From an uncultured Lachnospiraceae bacterium (GTDB lineage Bacteria; Bacillota; Clostridia; Lachnospirales; Lachnospiraceae), in contig CADBCZ010000004.1 of the NCBI GenBank assembly GCA_902793335.1, positions 1-64,000 on the forward strand: a DNA stretch of 64,000 bases. The letters are read 5' to 3'. Below are positions 62,710-64,000 of the stretch, in pieces. The notes beneath the pieces were generated by a model. That model was not told the DNA's origin. It saw only the letters and a list, made by a program, of their open reading frames with translations, and did no database searches. Position numbers and translations under genes: made by a program. Positions within the stretch are counted from its first letter, which is position 1. Each line of letters opens with the position of its first letter.

Positions 62710-64000
62710 ATGAAACAATTAACAGGTTCAGAAATTGTAATTGAATGTCTGAAGGAACAGGGCGTTGATACCGTATTTGGATATCCGGGAGGAACTATTC
62801 TTAACGTGTATGATGCACTTTATAAGCATCAGGATGAGATTAAGCATATTCTTACATCTCATGAGCAGGGTGCCAGCCATGCTGCGGATGGATATGCAAG
62901 AGCAACAGGTAAGGTTGGCGTATGTATGGCAACTTCAGGTCCGGGAGCAACTAACCTGGTAACAGGTATTGCGACAGCTTACATGGATTCGATTCCGCTT
63001 GTTGCGATTACTGCTAATGTTGGTGTATCAATGCTTGGTAGAGATTCTTTCCAGGAAGTTGATATTGCCGGAGTTGTTATGCCGGTGACAAAGCACAGTT
63101 TTATCGTTAAGAACGTTCACGAACTTGCTGATACACTCCGTCGTGCATTTAAGATTGCACAGAGTGGAAGGCCGGGTCCGGTTCTTGTAGATATAACTAA
63201 GGATGTTACAGCTAATCTTGCAGATTATGAATATAAGAAACCTGAGAAGATAGAGCCTATAACCAAGACTATCAAGGACAGTGATATTGAGAAGGTTATT
63301 AAGCTCATTGATAAATCTAAGAAACCATTTATCATGGTAGGTGGCGGTGTGGTAGCTTCGGGTGCTTATAAGGAATTTAGAAAGTTTGCTAAGCTTATGG
63401 ATGCTCCTGTATGTGACACTTTGATGGGTAAGGGTGTATTTGACGGTAGCGATCCTCACTACACAGGAATGGTCGGAATGCATGGAACAAAGACATCTAA
63501 CTTCGGTGTTACCGAGTCTGACCTTCTTATCGTTGTAGGCGGACGTTTCTCAGATCGAGTTATCGGTAATGCCAAGAAATTTGCCAATAACGCTAAGATC
63601 GTACAGATAGATGTCGATGCAGCTGAGATTAACAAGAACATTGTTGTTGACGCAAGTATCGTAGGCGATGCTAAGGAAGTATTAAAGAAGTTAAATGCAG
63701 TAATAAGCCAGAAGAACAATAAGGAATGGCTTGCTGAGATCGAAGAGCTTAAGGCAAAATATCCATCAACATATCCGACAGATATTCTTACAGGACCTAC
63801 TGCTATATCTAAGATATATGAGCTTACAAAGGGTGATGCAATAATTACAACAGACGTTGGTCAGCATCAGATGTGGGCAGCTCAGATGTACAACTACAAG
63901 GAGCCAAGACAGTTCCTTTCATCAGGCGGACTTGGTACAATGGGATACGGACTTGGTGCTGCGATAGGTGCTAAGGTAGGTAGAACAGATAAGGTGGTTG
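62710..64000 (+). CDS. ilvB: Acetolactate synthase large subunit (3' end outside window)
   Basis: This thiamine-diphosphate enzyme condenses pyruvate to acetolactate. The first 430 codons are present: GSEIVIECLKEQGVDTVFGYPGG (in parts), the catalytic Glu in SHEQGASHAADGYARATG, the FAD-domain region VGMHGTKTSNFG and VVGGRFSDRV, and the start of the ThDP domain with TTDVGQHQMWAAQ. The window ends before the GDG motif. ATG 62710 follows AAGGAG. A small subunit gene may follow outside. Confidence 0.95.
   Translation, partial: MKQLTGSEIVIECLKEQGVDTVFGYPGGTILNVYDALYKHQDEIKHILTSHEQGASHAADGYARATGKVGVCMATSGPGATNLVTGIATAYMDSIPLVAITANVGVSMLGRDSFQEVDIAGVVMPVTKHSFIVKNVHELADTLRRAFKIAQSGRPGPVLVDITKDVTANLADYEYKKPEKIEPITKTIKDSDIEKVIKLIDKSKKPFIMVGGGVVASGAYKEFRKFAKLMDAPVCDTLMGKGVFDGSDPHYTGMVGMHGTKTSNFGVTESDLLIVVGGRFSDRVIGNAKKFANNAKIVQIDVDAAEINKNIVVDASIVGDAKEVLKKLNAVISQKNNKEWLAEIEELKAKYPSTYPTDILTGPTAISKIYELTKGDAIITTDVGQHQMWAAQMYNYKEPRQFLSSGGLGTMGYGLGAAIGAKVGRTDKVV

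Overview
The window reads as a chromosomal segment of a low-GC Clostridia, most likely a Lachnospiraceae member of the Butyrivibrio/Lachnospira/Coprococcus type. This is an inference from gene content, not a database match. The supports are the Firmicutes-type orders prmA-rsmE-mtaB, ireB-ruvX-DUF1292-(mltG)-trmR-trhP and yqeG-aroE, a full-length sporulation-type sigma-K gene, a secretin-less type IV pilus operon, strong Shine-Dalgarno sites and frequent GTG/TTG starts. No rRNA, tRNA, CRISPR array, transposase or prophage gene was seen.

Layout. (1) 1-540: a palindromic non-coding element. (2) 0.57-12.2 kb: housekeeping genes for rRNA and tRNA modification and RNA decay (prmA, rsmE, cysteine desulfurase-thiI, an HPr-like gene on the other strand, mtaB, ireB, ruvX, DUF1292, RNase J, ylbF, an MltG-like stub, trmR, trhP), closed by a convergent sigK. 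(3) 13.0-31.6 kb: a secreted DUF6273/LRR protein, then a complete Gram-positive type IV pilus system: pilB, pilT, pilC, major pilin, prepilin peptidase, a PilM-PilN fusion, PilO, four pilin-like or PilX-like subunits and a large fibro-slime-domain secreted protein. It ends at a hairpin terminator. (4) 31.6-51.0 kb: an AT-rich cell-surface polymer locus. It holds a GT-C glycosyltransferase, two CDP-glycerol-type glycerophosphotransferases, three very large membrane proteins that join a YidC/Oxa1-like domain to an alkaline-phosphatase-superfamily (LtaS/EptA-like) transferase domain, a polyprenyl-type GT2, a four-gene phosphonate pathway (PEP mutase, AEP transaminase, LicC/PntC-type cytidylyltransferase, phosphonopyruvate decarboxylase), an FkbM methyltransferase and another GT2. 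(5) 51.1-55.6 kb: yqeG, an aroE-aroK fusion, a 1.2 kb array of nested palindromes and an Xaa-Pro peptidase. (6) 55.7-64 kb: a LysR regulator divergent from leuC-leuD-(fic)-leuB-ilvD-ilvB, the last cut by the window end.

The most interesting region is 31.6-51 kb. The phosphonate genes should make 2-aminoethylphosphonate (AEP) and activate it as CMP-AEP. The neighbouring glycerophosphotransferases and YidC/phosphatase-fold fusions are the kinds of enzyme that move phospho- or phosphono-alcohol groups onto a lipid-linked or surface glycan. The YidC-like halves align with E. coli YidC but carry Asn where its groove Arg366 sits, so they look repurposed rather than insertases. I propose a phosphonate- and/or phosphoglycerol-decorated surface polymer system; that function is inference. 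The transferase + fusion pair has been duplicated within the locus, and a scar of a deleted third polyprenyl-type GT2 remains at its 3' side.
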